Assembly (NCBI RefSeq): GCF_001639295.1
Contig: NZ_LWMV01000222.1
Coordinates: 1-41,375 of the forward strand
From: Methanobrevibacter curvatus
GTDB taxonomy: Archaea > Methanobacteriota > Methanobacteria > Methanobacteriales > Methanobacteriaceae
Length of the DNA: 41,375 nt
Reading direction: 5' to 3'
Shown piece after piece: positions 17,486 to 26,368 of this stretch. Each line of letters opens with the position of its first letter. Within the stretch, counting starts at the first letter, position 1. Under the pieces are notes generated by a model. That model was not told where the DNA came from. It saw only the letters and a list, made by a program, of their open reading frames with translations, and did not search any database. The position numbers and the translations under genes are program-made.

Positions 17486-18142
17486 ATGGTAATGAATTTC
17501 CCTAAATCAAAGGGTAAATGTGCATTTTGTGGTAAAATTTTTACTAAAGCAGGAATTAACCGTCATTTAAAAACTCATTTAAAACAAAAAGAAAGTGAAA
17601 ATACAAAAGGACAGTCATACCTTATAAAAGTAGAATCTGACCAATATTATGGTTCTTCACCTTATTTCCTTTCATTATGGGTTGATGGTGAGACAATTAT
17701 GGAGGATATTGATGCATTCCTTCGAGGTATTTGGCTTGAATGTTGTGGACATATGAGTGGTTTTGCAGGGGGGCAAGTGTCAATGGATGAAAAAGTTAAG
17801 GATGTTTTTTATAAAGATTTGAAATTGGGTTATGACTATGATTATGGAAGTACTACTGAGTTGAGATTAACTGTTTTAGAAGAGTATTCTGTAAAGGCAG
17901 ACGATGAAATAGTGCTACTTTCACGTAATGATCCTGTTAAATGGAAATGTGACTCATGCAATGAAGAAATAGCTACTCAAATATGCATTATTCATGATAA
18001 AATGTTTTGTGATAAATGTGGAAAAAAACATGCAGTAGAATGTCCTGATTTCGAGGATTATGGATATCTGCCAGTTGTTAACTCTCCTCGTATGGGTGTA
18101 TGTGGTTACGAAGGAGGATCTATTGATATTGAAAGAGATTAA
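17486..18142 (+). CDS. C2H2 zinc-finger protein with pRiA4b-like region
   Basis: This protein has 218 residues. A C2H2-type finger opens it (CAFCGKIFTKAGINRHLKTH, residues ~12-31). The central part (SYLIKVES..., FLSLWVDGETIMEDIDAFLRGIWLECCGHMSGF, then YDYDYGSTTELRLTVL) resembles the pRiA4b ORF-3-like fold, with its Y-D-(F/Y)-G-S/D motif. A C-terminal zinc ribbon has CDSC...CDKCGKKHAVECP. GGAGG at 17473-17477 supports ATG 17486. Such proteins are scattered in archaea and on plasmids; no activity is known. The tandem repeats at 17350 lie in its promoter region. Confidence 0.7.
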   Translation: MVMNFPKSKGKCAFCGKIFTKAGINRHLKTHLKQKESENTKGQSYLIKVESDQYYGSSPYFLSLWVDGETIMEDIDAFLRGIWLECCGHMSGFAGGQVSMDEKVKDVFYKDLKLGYDYDYGSTTELRLTVLEEYSVKADDEIVLLSRNDPVKWKCDSCNEEIATQICIIHDKMFCDKCGKKHAVECPDFEDYGYLPVVNSPRMGVCGYEGGSIDIERD

Positions 18143-18629
18143 GTCTTCTTTTATAATGAAAAATATAGTCCAGAAAATAAAGTTTAGAAGTAATGATTTT
18201 TTTTAAAAATTCTTATATTCATCTATTGATTAAATTAAATAATTATAATAAATATTTTTTTATATAATAAAATTATAAATGATTATTTCAAAAATTAAAT
18301 ATAATAAAAACTTATTTTTTAAAATGACTTAATATTTCAACAAATCATTAATTGAAAATTTTCTTTTAGGAATATAGGATAGAAACTTGCATATAATTTT
18401 AATACAAATTTATCTATCATTTTATTATCATTTCATTATTTTTTTATTACTTTTTTAGTATAATTTTAGTACATTTTTATTATTATTTAAAACCCTATAT
18501 TAGATAGAAATTGGTCTTGAAATTTTAATAAAAAAATTATAAATATGATAAATAACAAAGTATTAATTGTTTATTTTTTAATTACAATGAAAATTTTATG
18601 TAAATAATGATAATTAAGAGGGTTATTAA
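18143..18629. other. AT-rich intergenic region
   Basis: This is 487 bases of very AT-rich sequence without an open frame or clear hairpin. A GAGGG ribosome binding site lies at about 18618, before the gene at 18630. Nothing else could be recognised. Confidence 0.6.
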
Positions 18630-20285
18630 ATGAAAACAAATCATAGAAAACTATTATCTTTTGATGTAAGTGATTTTGATAAATTAATAAGTCAAAACAA
18701 GATTTATGTTGATAAAACTAAATTTATAAAACAGATGATAGATGAAGAAGGAACATACTATTTTTTATCACGTCCAAGGAGATTTGGAAAAACTTTATTC
18801 CTTTCAACATTAAAAAACTTCTTTAAAGGGAATAAAAAATTATTTGAAAGTCTCTACATCTATGACAACTGGGATTGGAATGAAAAATATCCTGTAATAC
18901 ATTTAGACATGAGTAAATTAGAAAGTAAAAATGATGATTTATTAGAATTAACTCTTACAGATTATATTAATATATATGCTGAAGAATATAATATTGAATT
19001 AAATAGAGAATTGCCAATATCTTTTAATTTCTTCCAATTAATTAGGAAAATACATAACAGTACAAATAAAAAAGTCGTTGTTTTAATTGATGAATATGAT
19101 GCACCAATACTTGATAATATAAATAATGTGGAAATAGCTGATAATAATCGTAAGTTTCTACAAAATTTTTACAATGTATTAAAAAATAGTGAAGAATATC
19201 TTAGATTTGTGTTTATAACTGGAATAAGCAAATTTGCAAAGACTTCAATATTTTCTAAATTAAATAACCTAATAGAAATCACATTAGATCCAAAATATTC
19301 AACTATATGTGGTATAACTCATAAGGAATTAGAATATTATTATAAAGATCAAATACAAGCTTTATCAACAAAATTAAATTGTTCTTACAAAGAAACTTTA
19401 AATAAAATTAATTTTTTCTACGATGGTTACAGTTGGGATGGAGAAACTAAGGTTTTTAATCCTTATTCTACTATTTTAGCTTTTAGATCTCAAGAATTTA
19501 TTCCTTACTGGTTTGAAAGTGGAACACCAAGTTTTTTAACTGAAATTTTAAAAAATAGAAAAAATACAATTGATTACTTTAAACCAATTCTACTAAGTCG
19601 AAGAGAACTAAATGATATAAACCCACTAAAAGCCAATGTTACAGGATTACTTTTCCAATCAGGATATTTAACCATTGATAAAAAAATAATTGAAGGTGGA
19701 GACATTAATTATTTTCTTAAAATACCTAACTTTGAAGTTGAATCTGCTTATAAAGAAAATCTTAAAGAATTATTCATTGAAGAAATTGAAGATGAATTCC
19801 AAAATTTAATTAATGAATTTTGGGATGAAATAATAAATGGAGGCTGTAAAAAACTCTCTCAAGAACTTGAAACCTCAATAGCAAGAATACCATATTACTT
19901 AAAACCAAGTAAAAACAACCGAGAAAAATGGAAATTTTACTCAATAATTTTTACAACATGGGCTCAGTCAATGGGATTTCAAGTGACTGAAGAAAAAGCA
20001 ATTCAATCTGGACGAATAGATTTTACACTGGAAAACAGAGAAAAAAAATATCTAATTATAGCTGAAATGAAATACACTCAAGTCGAATCAAAATCATTAG
20101 ACACATTAATCAAAGATTCATTTAAACAAATCCAAAAAAAGAAATATTGGAGACCATACAGAGGCTATGAAATAAGACTAATGGCATTAGGATTAAAAGA
20201 CACAGAAATAGATGATGTAGTATTTACAGATGTTAAATGCAAAATACTTAATGTAGATAAAACAAAAGACTTTAGTTCTAATTAA
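18630..20285 (+). CDS. AAA-ATPase-like / PD-(D/E)XK nuclease domain protein
   Basis: This 551-residue protein belongs to the family of AAA-ATPase_like (PF09820-type) N-terminus plus PDDEXK_9 (PF08011-type) C-terminus. Visible are DKLISQNKIYVDKT near the start, Walker A RPRRFGKTLFLS (~48-59), Walker B VVLIDEYDAP (~150-160), the sensor region FVFITGISKFAKTSIFSKLNNL, and a C-terminal nuclease core RIDFTLENREKKYLIIAEMKY (~460-480). Members occur in many copies in gut archaea and bacteria and are thought to be linked to mobile DNA; the function is unproven. Length and motifs are complete. It is a single-gene unit with long AT-rich flanks. Confidence 0.85.
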   Translation: MKTNHRKLLSFDVSDFDKLISQNKIYVDKTKFIKQMIDEEGTYYFLSRPRRFGKTLFLSTLKNFFKGNKKLFESLYIYDNWDWNEKYPVIHLDMSKLESKNDDLLELTLTDYINIYAEEYNIELNRELPISFNFFQLIRKIHNSTNKKVVVLIDEYDAPILDNINNVEIADNNRKFLQNFYNVLKNSEEYLRFVFITGISKFAKTSIFSKLNNLIEITLDPKYSTICGITHKELEYYYKDQIQALSTKLNCSYKETLNKINFFYDGYSWDGETKVFNPYSTILAFRSQEFIPYWFESGTPSFLTEILKNRKNTIDYFKPILLSRRELNDINPLKANVTGLLFQSGYLTIDKKIIEGGDINYFLKIPNFEVESAYKENLKELFIEEIEDEFQNLINEFWDEIINGGCKKLSQELETSIARIPYYLKPSKNNREKWKFYSIIFTTWAQSMGFQVTEEKAIQSGRIDFTLENREKKYLIIAEMKYTQVESKSLDTLIKDSFKQIQKKKYWRPYRGYEIRLMALGLKDTEIDDVVFTDVKCKILNVDKTKDFSSN

Positions 20286-20523
20286 TTAAGAAATTGAATC
20301 TTTAAACTCTTTTTTAACATTGGAATTATTTTTATTTATCTTGAATATCTAAAGCCATTCGAAAATTTAATTTTTTAAATTTAGTTAATCAAGTTAAAAT
20401 TAGATAAAAGTTGTCCTAGAATTTAAAAAAGAATTTTAAGAGTTAATTTAAATGTTTTAGTCAAATATGATATTTTATCTCTGATGTATAAACTAAAGGG
20501 TGAAATTATAAGATTAATTATAA

Positions 20524-20590
20524 TTCGGCAATTTTTTAATAATTCGGCATTTACTTGGCATTTATTCGGCAATTTTACCATTTTTCGGCA
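20524..20590. repeat. cluster of TTCGGCA words
   Basis: TTCGGCA occurs at 20524, 20543, 20565 and 20584, with a variant TTGGCA at 20555, spaced by about 19-22 bases. One more copy lies in TTCTTCGGCAATTAATT near 16336. In such AT-rich DNA a recurring GC-containing heptamer at near-helical spacing looks like a binding-site array. The ligand is unknown. Confidence 0.5.
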
Positions 20591-20669
20591 TAATCAAATA
20601 ATGTAGTGATTTTTATATTTATTCAATCTCTCATAGATTGTCATCAAATATTTTTTATAGTTGCTCTAG

Positions 20670-20717
20670 AAGATATTGGTTCCAAGAGGAACTACAACAC
20701 TTGTGGTGCTTTTTTAA
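20670..20717 (+). pseudogene. 3' scrap related to the 77-residue gene at 26369
   Basis: The last reading VPRGTTTLVVLF and stop resembles the C-terminus TPSGTTTLEMFY of the gene at 26369-26602; at DNA level GGAACTACAACACTTG is identical. No upstream part of the gene is recognisable. It indicates a second, lost copy of this small gene. Confidence 0.5.
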
Positions 20718-21061
20718 AATAATATTCCTAACTTTAATTTATCTGCAATTATAATTTTTATTTCATTTTTAACATTTTATTAATCATTAATAAGAGAAGG
20801 CAATGAATTACTTGTAGATAAAAAAATCATGCTTATTATAATTATATTTTCTGGTTTAATTGAAATAAGTTGCTAATTTAAATTTAGCTTTTTAATCAAA
20901 ATTTAAATAAATAGAAATAATAACCAATAAAAAATCAATTAAATATGCTATTTACCTTAATAAAAAGTTATAGACAAAATTTTCAAATAGACTACTTAAC
21001 TTATAAAATTACTTTTATATAACATTAATACATTTTTTCTATCGTATTATTTAAAGTTATT

Positions 21062-21349
21062 TTATCTGTAAATGTTTTTTCTTGGACCAATATCAATTAT
21101 ACGAATTATACGAGGATTTTTATTTTCATTTATGTCAAATAAAATTCTATAATTGCCTACTCGAATTTTATGGACTTTATTAAAATTACCTTTTAAAATA
21201 GAGTATTCATAGGGTTTTTCAACCATTTCTTTTATAGATTTTAAAATTTTTCTAGCAGATTTTTCATCTTTTTTAACAAGTTTTTGGATATATTTTTCTG
21301 CTTTTTTTGTAAATTCTAAGTCATAGTCCAAAGTGTTTCTCAAGGTCAT
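21062..21349 (-). CDS. RelE/ParE-family toxin
   Basis: This is a basic protein of 95 residues. DYDLEFTKKAEKYIQKLVKKDEKSARKILKSIKEM is the N-terminal helical hairpin, then YEYSILKGNFNKVHKIRVGNYRILFDI and RIIRIIDIGPRKNIYR form the sheet with the C-terminal basic motif. This is the compact RelE/ParE fold of mRNA interferases and gyrase inhibitors. Its start overlaps the end of the antitoxin gene by 29 bases, so the two are translationally coupled; no later Met start fits. RelE and ParE cannot be told apart from sequence alone. Confidence 0.8.
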   Translation of the reverse strand: MTLRNTLDYDLEFTKKAEKYIQKLVKKDEKSARKILKSIKEMVEKPYEYSILKGNFNKVHKIRVGNYRILFDINENKNPRIIRIIDIGPRKNIYR

Positions 21350-21536
21350 TTATATCAACTCTTACACCTTTTCCTGCATCGAGTTCATTTTGAAGCTCTT
21401 TAACTTCTTTTTCAAGATCACAATCAACAAATTCTAACTCAAGTTCTCCATTATTATTAATATTCCAACCAGCAATGTTTTTTCCTTTTATTTTATCAAT
21501 GATTGATTGTTGTAACTGTATTTTTATTGATGTCAT
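21321..21536 (-). CDS. antitoxin of the RelE/ParE pair
   Basis: This acidic protein of 71 residues lies immediately upstream of, and overlaps, the RelE/ParE toxin on the minus strand. The N-terminal part (IKIQLQQSIIDKIKGKNIAGWNIN) could be a DNA-binding strand-helix. The C-terminal helix (EKEVKELQNELDAGKGVRVDINDLEKHFGL) is typical of the toxin-neutralising tail, with the GKGVRVDINDLEKHFGL motif seen in several archaeal RelB-like antitoxins. A likely ribosome binding site, AAGGAG, lies just upstream. Confidence 0.72.
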   Translation of the reverse strand: MTSIKIQLQQSIIDKIKGKNIAGWNINNNGELELEFVDCDLEKEVKELQNELDAGKGVRVDINDLEKHFGL

Positions 21537-21816
21537 TTTTTATTCTCCTTAGAATTTATTATTATTCTCTATCTTTTATTATTTATATTTTTCTAAGAGA
21601 AATTTTAGGGCATTGTTAATTATTAGTTTTTTGAAAAAATTAAATTCATAATGTCTCTTTATTTTTCAATTTAAAATATTAAGCATGTTTTAAATTTTTT
21701 ACCCACACTAACAAATTGATAGTCTTTTGAGAGCCAAAATAAACATATTTATGCATTATATGAGGCAATATTAATAAATATAAATTATATTTTCTATTAT
21801 TTCAAAAAATGAAACA

Positions 21817-21960
21817 ATGAGAGTTATTCAAAAAGTTATGGCAAAGACTTTTAATGTTCAAGCACCAGTATCAGTTAAGCATTTGAAAAATACTTTTGAG
21901 GTAAAGAACTTGAAGAAAAATCAGCTATTTCTAAAATGGAAATAACTGCATAGGATTGAA
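21817..21960 (+). pseudogene. short frameshifted coding remnant
   Basis: ATG 21817 opens MRVIQKVMAKTFNVQAPVSV and continues to HLKNTFE. After one missing base the frame GKELEEKSAISKMEITA continues sensibly to stops near 21950. The sequence before it (GAGCCAAAATAAACATATT) resembles the leader before 17486. I do not recognise the family. Confidence 0.35.
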
Positions 21961-22169
21961 AAAAATACTTAAGAAAATTTTACCCTTATGTGCAATTTTT
22001 TAGTTTTTCTTCTGATTGAATTATTTTTTTAATAGATAAATTTATTAGTATTAAACTTTATAATAATAGTAATAATTAGATGATAGTTTTTTTTAAAATC
22101 AGTAGTAATAATCTAAATTTAATAATTATTATGGTTTAAAATTATCAAAATAAGTGTTTTTTTAAAAAA

Positions 22170-22262
22170 AGAATATATTTAAGTAGGTTCATTGCCCCCT
22201 AAACACTTTTACTCATTTAAGAGCACGGCCGTCACGGACGGCTCAGATTTAGGGGGACTTAC
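22170..22262 (+). ncRNA. candidate structured RNA, GC-rich island
   Basis: CCCCCTAAA (22195-22203) and TTTAGGGGG (22248-22256) form a perfect 9-bp stem. Inside lies a second GC-rich hairpin at 22221-22244, GAGCACGGCC...GGACGGCTC, which can fold with GAGC/GCTC or GCCGT/ACGGC pairing. A TATA-like AATATATTT at 22172-22180 is about the right distance upstream for a start near the outer stem. No open frame spans it. In such AT-rich DNA, stable RNAs are usually the GC-rich islands. I do not recognise the family. It could instead be a mobile-element end or a factor-independent terminator. Confidence 0.5.
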
Positions 22263-22306
22263 TTTGAATGTATTATATAATATGAATTTGTTAGTATTTA
22301 AATTTT

Positions 22307-23156
22307 GGCTCATGACCATTTCTTGGCACATACTTTTATATGGTATTATTGACTAATATTTATATATGCAATCTGTTAAAAGTAGTATTAAAAGTATGGT
22401 GGTTGATGAAGATGAAGCTTTAAATTTTTATAGAAGTCTTCATTGGCCTTGTGGTGTCTATTGTCCTTCATGTGGTTCATTTGAAGTAAATAATCGTGGA
22501 GGGAGAGGCCGTAGTAAAAGATATTCATGTAAAGAATGTGGAACATTTTTCAACGATTTTACAGGAACTTTCCTTGAAAGAAGTAAAATCCCCTTTGGTG
22601 AAATCTTATGGATATTAACTAATATCCATAATAAATCTGTTAAACAAATGGCAGAAGAATTAGGGCATAATCGTAAAACTGTTGCAAGATATCATAAACT
22701 AATAAGAGATCTTTTGGAGAAAAATCATGTGGATCCATCTTTTGATGGGGAATTCGAGTTTGATGAAACTTATGTAAATGCTGGAAGAAAAGGGATAAAA
22801 AAAACATCCAATTCGAAGAACCACCAAGAAGAAGAGCTTTAAAAAGAAGAGGACGTGGAACATATGATGTTGATAAACCACCAGTATTTACTATTGTCCA
22901 CAGACAAACTAAATACACGATTTTCCTGGTTTTAAAAAACTTACGAAAAGTAGTAGGGGGAATTGTAGACAGATTTGTGGAAAATGAGGCCATAATTTAT
23001 ACAGATGAATATGTAATTTATAATAATTTAATAAACCATGAAAAAGTTGTAAATCATCATACTGTTAATCATGGTGGCGGAGAATTTGCAAGAGGAGAAG
23101 TTCATGTGAATAATAATGAAAATAGACATTCACTACTTCGAAGATTCTTAAGAATA
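22307..23156 (+). mobile_element. IS1595-family insertion sequence, copy 1 (3' truncated)
   Basis: The left terminal inverted repeat GGCTCATGACCATTTC is at 22307-22322. The body is almost identical to copy 2 for 850 bases, then stops at AAGAATA, where the left end of copy 2 begins immediately. The last 135 bases and the right inverted repeat are missing. Either copy 2 jumped into copy 1 and the remainder was deleted, or an 850-bp tandem duplication arose. Confidence 0.8.
22366..23156 (+). pseudogene. IS1595-family transposase, frameshifted and truncated (copy 1)
   Basis: The N-terminal zinc ribbon (CPSCGSFEVNN...YSCKECGTFF) and an HTH region (KSVKQMAEELGHNRKTVARYH) are read from ATG 22366. 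The catalytic part starts with EFEFDETYVNAGRKG. An A8 run at 22797-22804 shifts the frame, so the first frame stops at 22842, while the transposase continues in another frame with EEPPRRRALKRRGRG, then IYTDEYVIYNNL and HVNNNENRHSLLRRFLRI. The gene ends at the junction with copy 2. It could only make protein by frameshifting, and the C-terminus is lost. Confidence 0.8.
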
Positions 23157-24141
23157 GGCTCATGACCATTTCTTGGCACATACTTTTATATGGTATTATT
23201 GACTAATATTTATATATGCAATCTGTTAAAAGTAGTATTAAAAGTATGGTGGTTGATGAAGATGAAGCTTTAAATTTTTATAGAAGTCTTCATTGGCCTT
23301 GTGGTGTCTATTGTCCTTCATGTGGTTCATTTGAAGTAAATAATCGTGGAGGGAGAGGCCGTAGTAAAAGATATTCATGTAAAGAATGTGGAACATTTTT
23401 CAACGATTTTACAGGAACTTTTCTTGAAAGAAGTAAAATCCCCTTTGGTGAAATCTTATGGATATTAACTAATATCCATAATAAATCTGTTAAACAAATG
23501 GCAGAAGAATTAGGACATAATCGTAAAACTGTTGCAAGATATCATAAACTAATAAGAGATCTTTTGGAGAAAAATCATGTGGATCCATCTTTTGATGGGG
23601 AATTCGAGTTTGATGAAACTTATGTAAATGCTGGAAGAAAAGGGATAAAAAAAACATCCAATTCGAAGAACCACCAAGAAGAAGAGCTTTAAAAAGAAGA
23701 GGACGTGGAACATATGATGTTGATAAACCACCAGTATTTACTATTGTCCACAGACAAACTAAATACACGATTTTCCTGGTTTTAAAAAACTTGCGAAAAG
23801 TAGTAGGGGGCATTGTAGACAGATTTGTTGAAAATGAGGCTATAATTTATACAGATGAATATGTAATTTATAATAATTTAATAAACCATGAAAAAGTTGT
23901 AAATCATCATACTGTTAATCATGGTGGCGGAGAATTTGCAAGAGGAGAAGTTCATGTGAATAATAATGAAAATAGACATTCACTACTTCGAAGATTCTTA
24001 AGAATATTTCGAGGAGTTTCAAAAGACAATTTACAAGGATATATCCTATTGGAACAATTCCGAATAAATTATAAAACAGATTCCTATGACATGATACTCC
24101 AAACCATAATCGAATAATGAGCCATGAAATGGTCATGAGCC
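23157..24141 (+). mobile_element. IS1595-family insertion sequence, copy 2 (full length)
   Basis: This 985-base element has a left inverted repeat GGCTCATGACCATTTC at 23157-23172, and its complement closes the element at 24126-24141. It directly follows truncated copy 1, and copy 3 starts 6 bases later. No clear target duplication can be seen because both flanks are other copies. Confidence 0.85.
23216..24117 (+). CDS. IS1595-family transposase (copy 2, two frames)
   Basis: Same product as copy 1, about 300 codons over two frames: zinc ribbon at ~33-62, HTH at ~85-115, then a DDE-type catalytic core with FDETYV, IYTDEY and HVNNNENRHSLLRRFLRIFRG, ending YDMILQTIIE. The first frame stops at 23692. 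The second frame joins at an A8 run (23647-23654). A ninth A, as in copy 3, would make the frames continuous. Because the run is identical in copies 1 and 2, either the shift was inherited by duplication or the A8 is a slippery site for programmed frameshifting, known in several IS families. Confidence 0.78.
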
Positions 24142-24147
24142 ATCTTT

Positions 24148-25122
24148 GGCTCATGACCATTTTATGGCGCATAAGTTTATATGGTGTTGTTGACTTATAT
24201 TTACATATGGAATCTGTTAAAAGTGGTATTAAAAGTATGGTGGTTGATGAAGATGAATCTTTGGCTTTTTATAGGGGTCTTCGTTGGTCTTGTGATGTTT
24301 ATTGCCCTTCATGTGGTTCATTTGAAGTGAATAATCGTGGAGGTCGAGGTCATGGTAAAAGATATTCTTGTAAACATTGTGGGACATTTTTCAATGATTT
24401 TACAGGAACTTTTCTTGAAAGAAGTAAAATCCCTTTTGGTGAAGTCTTATGGATTTTAACTAACATTCATAACAAATCTGTTAAACAAATGGCAGAAGAA
24501 TTAGGACATAATCGTAAAACTGTTGTAAGATACCATAAATTAATAAGAGTCTTTTAGAGAAAAATCATGTGAAGCCGTCTTTTAGAGTTTGATGAAATTT
24601 ATGTAAATGCTGGAAGAAAAAGCATAAAAAAAAACATCAAATTCGAAGAACCACCAAGAAGAAGAGCTTTAAAAAGAAGAGGACGTGGAACATATGATAC
24701 TGATAAACCACAAGTATCCACCATTGTTCACAGACAAACCATAATACACAATTTTCCTAGTTTTAAAAAACTTACAAAAAGTAGTAGGAGGAATTGTAAA
24801 TAAAATTGTAGAAAATGAAGCTACAATTTACACAGAGGAATATACAATCTATAATAATTTAATAAACCATGAAAAAGTTGCAAATCATTATACAGTTAAT
24901 CATGGTGATAGAAAATTTGCAAGAGGATAAGCACATGTGAATAATAATGAAAATAGACATTCATTACTTCGAAGATTCTTAAGAATATTCCGAGGAGCTT
25001 CAAAAGACAATTTACAAGGATATATCCTATTAGAACAATACCGAATAAACTATAAAATAGATTCCTATGACAAAATACTCCAAACTATAATATAATAATG
25101 AGCCAAAAAATGGTCATGATCC
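24148..25122 (+). mobile_element. IS1595-family insertion sequence, copy 3 (degenerate)
   Basis: The left end GGCTCATGACCATTTTATGG (24148-24167) and right end GCCAAAAAATGGTCATGATC (25102-25121) are diverged inverted repeats. The 975-base body is clearly older than copies 1 and 2, with many substitutions and deletions. It is in the same orientation. Confidence 0.8.
24207..25095 (+). pseudogene. IS1595-family transposase, decayed (copy 3)
   Basis: ATG 24207 starts MESVKSGIKSMVVDEDESLAF and the zinc ribbon and HTH are readable. One base is lost near 24548, so the frame stops at 24557. About 11 bases are missing before the FDEIYVNAGRK motif, and further shifts and a stop (RG-stop-AHVNNNENRH) follow. 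The A-run at 24626-24634 has nine A residues here, the in-frame length, showing the ancestral sequence was continuous. The frame also runs upstream to 24117, but that part is the inverted-repeat region of the element. Confidence 0.8.
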
Positions 25123-25156
25123 AAAGATCATTCTATGAGCATTATTTTTCCATAAA

Positions 25157-25483
25157 TTAAATAATGAATGAAAATTTAAAAACAATATTAATAAGTAACA
25201 ATACAATTCCAAAACCACCAATTAGTCCAGTAATAAACCTTAAAATATTATTACTTTCTCTTAAATGGAATAATTGACTAAATCCATCTAAAATCATAGG
25301 TATTAATAAAATAATACCAAATAAAACTAAATTTTCTAAATTAGAAGATTTAAAAAATAAAACCAATAAAAAGAATAATGAAATAATCCCTAGATAAAAT
25401 CCAGTACATCTTGCACACACTGGAAAGTAGTGATTTTTGTACTTAAATGTTCTATCTTTTCTCCTGTGACAAATTAAATTCAT
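25157..25483 (-). CDS. DUF2085 family membrane protein
   Basis: This 108-residue protein shows the DUF2085 signature: CHRRKDRTFKYKNHYFPVCARCTGFYLG near the N-terminus (invariant CHR, FPVCARCTG and YLG). Two or three hydrophobic segments follow: IISLFFLLVLFF, LVLFGIILLIPMILDGFSQLF and FITGLIGGFGIVLLLINIVF. It is a predicted cytoplasmic-membrane protein of unknown function. Its start lies directly after a decayed membrane-protein gene on the same strand. Its last third and downstream flank are duplicated at 15619-15800. Confidence 0.82.
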   Translation of the reverse strand: MNLICHRRKDRTFKYKNHYFPVCARCTGFYLGIISLFFLLVLFFKSSNLENLVLFGIILLIPMILDGFSQLFHLRESNNILRFITGLIGGFGIVLLLINIVFKFSFII

Positions 25484-25737
25484 TTATTACTCTCCAATAT
25501 ATTAAACAACCTATAATGTATGTTAAAATATCTAAATAATCTTTTACTGCATGATATTTAATAAAAATTACTAAAAATTCCCAAACAAATGATATATTTA
25601 GAAAATTATTCTAGAAGCTAAAAGATCATTAAAATAGTTATTAAAAAATCCATTTAATAAATATAAATCAACTTTTTTAAAAAAAAAGACATTTAATATT
25701 GCAAAAATTATACAAATTAATATTAATACTATAATTT
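25484..25737 (-). pseudogene. decayed small membrane-protein gene
   Basis: On the minus strand the reading IVLILICIIFAILNVFFFKK, then VDLYLLNGFFNNYFNDLLAS, then after a gap and frame change ISFVWEFLVIFIKYHAVKDYLDILTYIIGCLIYWRV is clearly coding-like. It resembles small integral membrane proteins with LNGFFNDFFNDL...WE(F/Y)...DYLDI.AY..G...YW patterns. The middle is deleted and stops occur at the junction. It would have formed an operon with the DUF2085 gene. Confidence 0.6.
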
Positions 25738-25814
25738 AATTTTCTAATCATAATAACCATGCAAATTTTTAAAAATTGTATAGTATTTCAATTAAGTTTT
25801 GCTTAATAATAACA

Positions 25815-26018
25815 TTAAAAAATACTTAAAATTACTTCCGCTAAAGTTATTACCCCAGCTATTGCAAATACTGCACCACAAAAATTATCTGTAGATTTAG
25901 ATTCATTTTTTTTACTCTTTTCAATGAAATATAAGTCTTTAGAAAAATCATCCATAGATTTAGCTTTATCATTTTTATTCTCTTCAATGAAATATAATTC
26001 TTCAGAAAAATCATCCAT
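25815..26018 (-). CDS. small protein with 21-residue repeats and a C-terminal membrane anchor
   Basis: The protein has 67 residues from ATG 26018. Two successive 21-residue units start MDDFSEELYFIEENKNDKAK and MDDFSKDLYFIEKSKKNESK. A third begins TDNF, then the chain becomes a single hydrophobic helix (CGAVFAIAGVITLAEVILSIF). The same frame upstream of the ATG encodes another, diverged unit (INDFFNKLLYTNENEKNGVKF) but has no ATG before a stop, so the gene is either 5'-truncated or uses a non-ATG start. It is a tail-anchored repeat protein of unknown function. Confidence 0.5.
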   Translation of the reverse strand: MDDFSEELYFIEENKNDKAKSMDDFSKDLYFIEKSKKNESKSTDNFCGAVFAIAGVITLAEVILSIF

Positions 26019-26368
26019 AAATTTAACTCCATTTTTTTCATTCTCATTCGTATAAAGTAATTTGTTAAAGAAATCATTTATTATTTCAACTTCTAATTTT
26101 TATTTCTATATTTTTTATTATTTATAATTGGTTAATAGAATTAATTACTAACTCTTTACTTTCTTTTGTTTAATAAATATTAAAAAGAGAACAAATTATG
26201 AACTTCCTAATATTACTTTCCAAATGCTCTCTATCTCAATCTTCTTTTATATAAAAACTCTATTTTATATTAGTTAAGCATTATTATATAATTTTCAATA
26301 ATTTTTCTAATGCTTAGTTAATAATAAAAAAATTTAAAATTAGGTTAAGGGTTTGGAGATGATTAAGA
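26019..26368. other. AT-rich divergent spacer
   Basis: This spacer contains the upstream continuation of the 21-residue repeat frame (to about 26085, minus strand), then AT-rich sequence without open frames. GGAG lies at about 26355, before the gene at 26369. Confidence 0.5.

Larger units (their letters stand above)
20286..21061. other. long intergenic region with short repeats and a gene scrap
   Basis: These 776 bases separate the ATPase from the convergent TA pair. They contain the TTCGGCA cluster (20524-20590) and the 3' scrap at 20670-20717, which are annotated separately. The remainder is AT-rich without open frames. Confidence 0.6.

Noticed and set aside
22640-22993. Minus-strand open frame across the IS1595 transposase (also at 23490-23813)
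   Set aside because: It is antisense to the transposase coding sequence and changes with its indels; the sense reading has zinc-ribbon and catalytic motifs.
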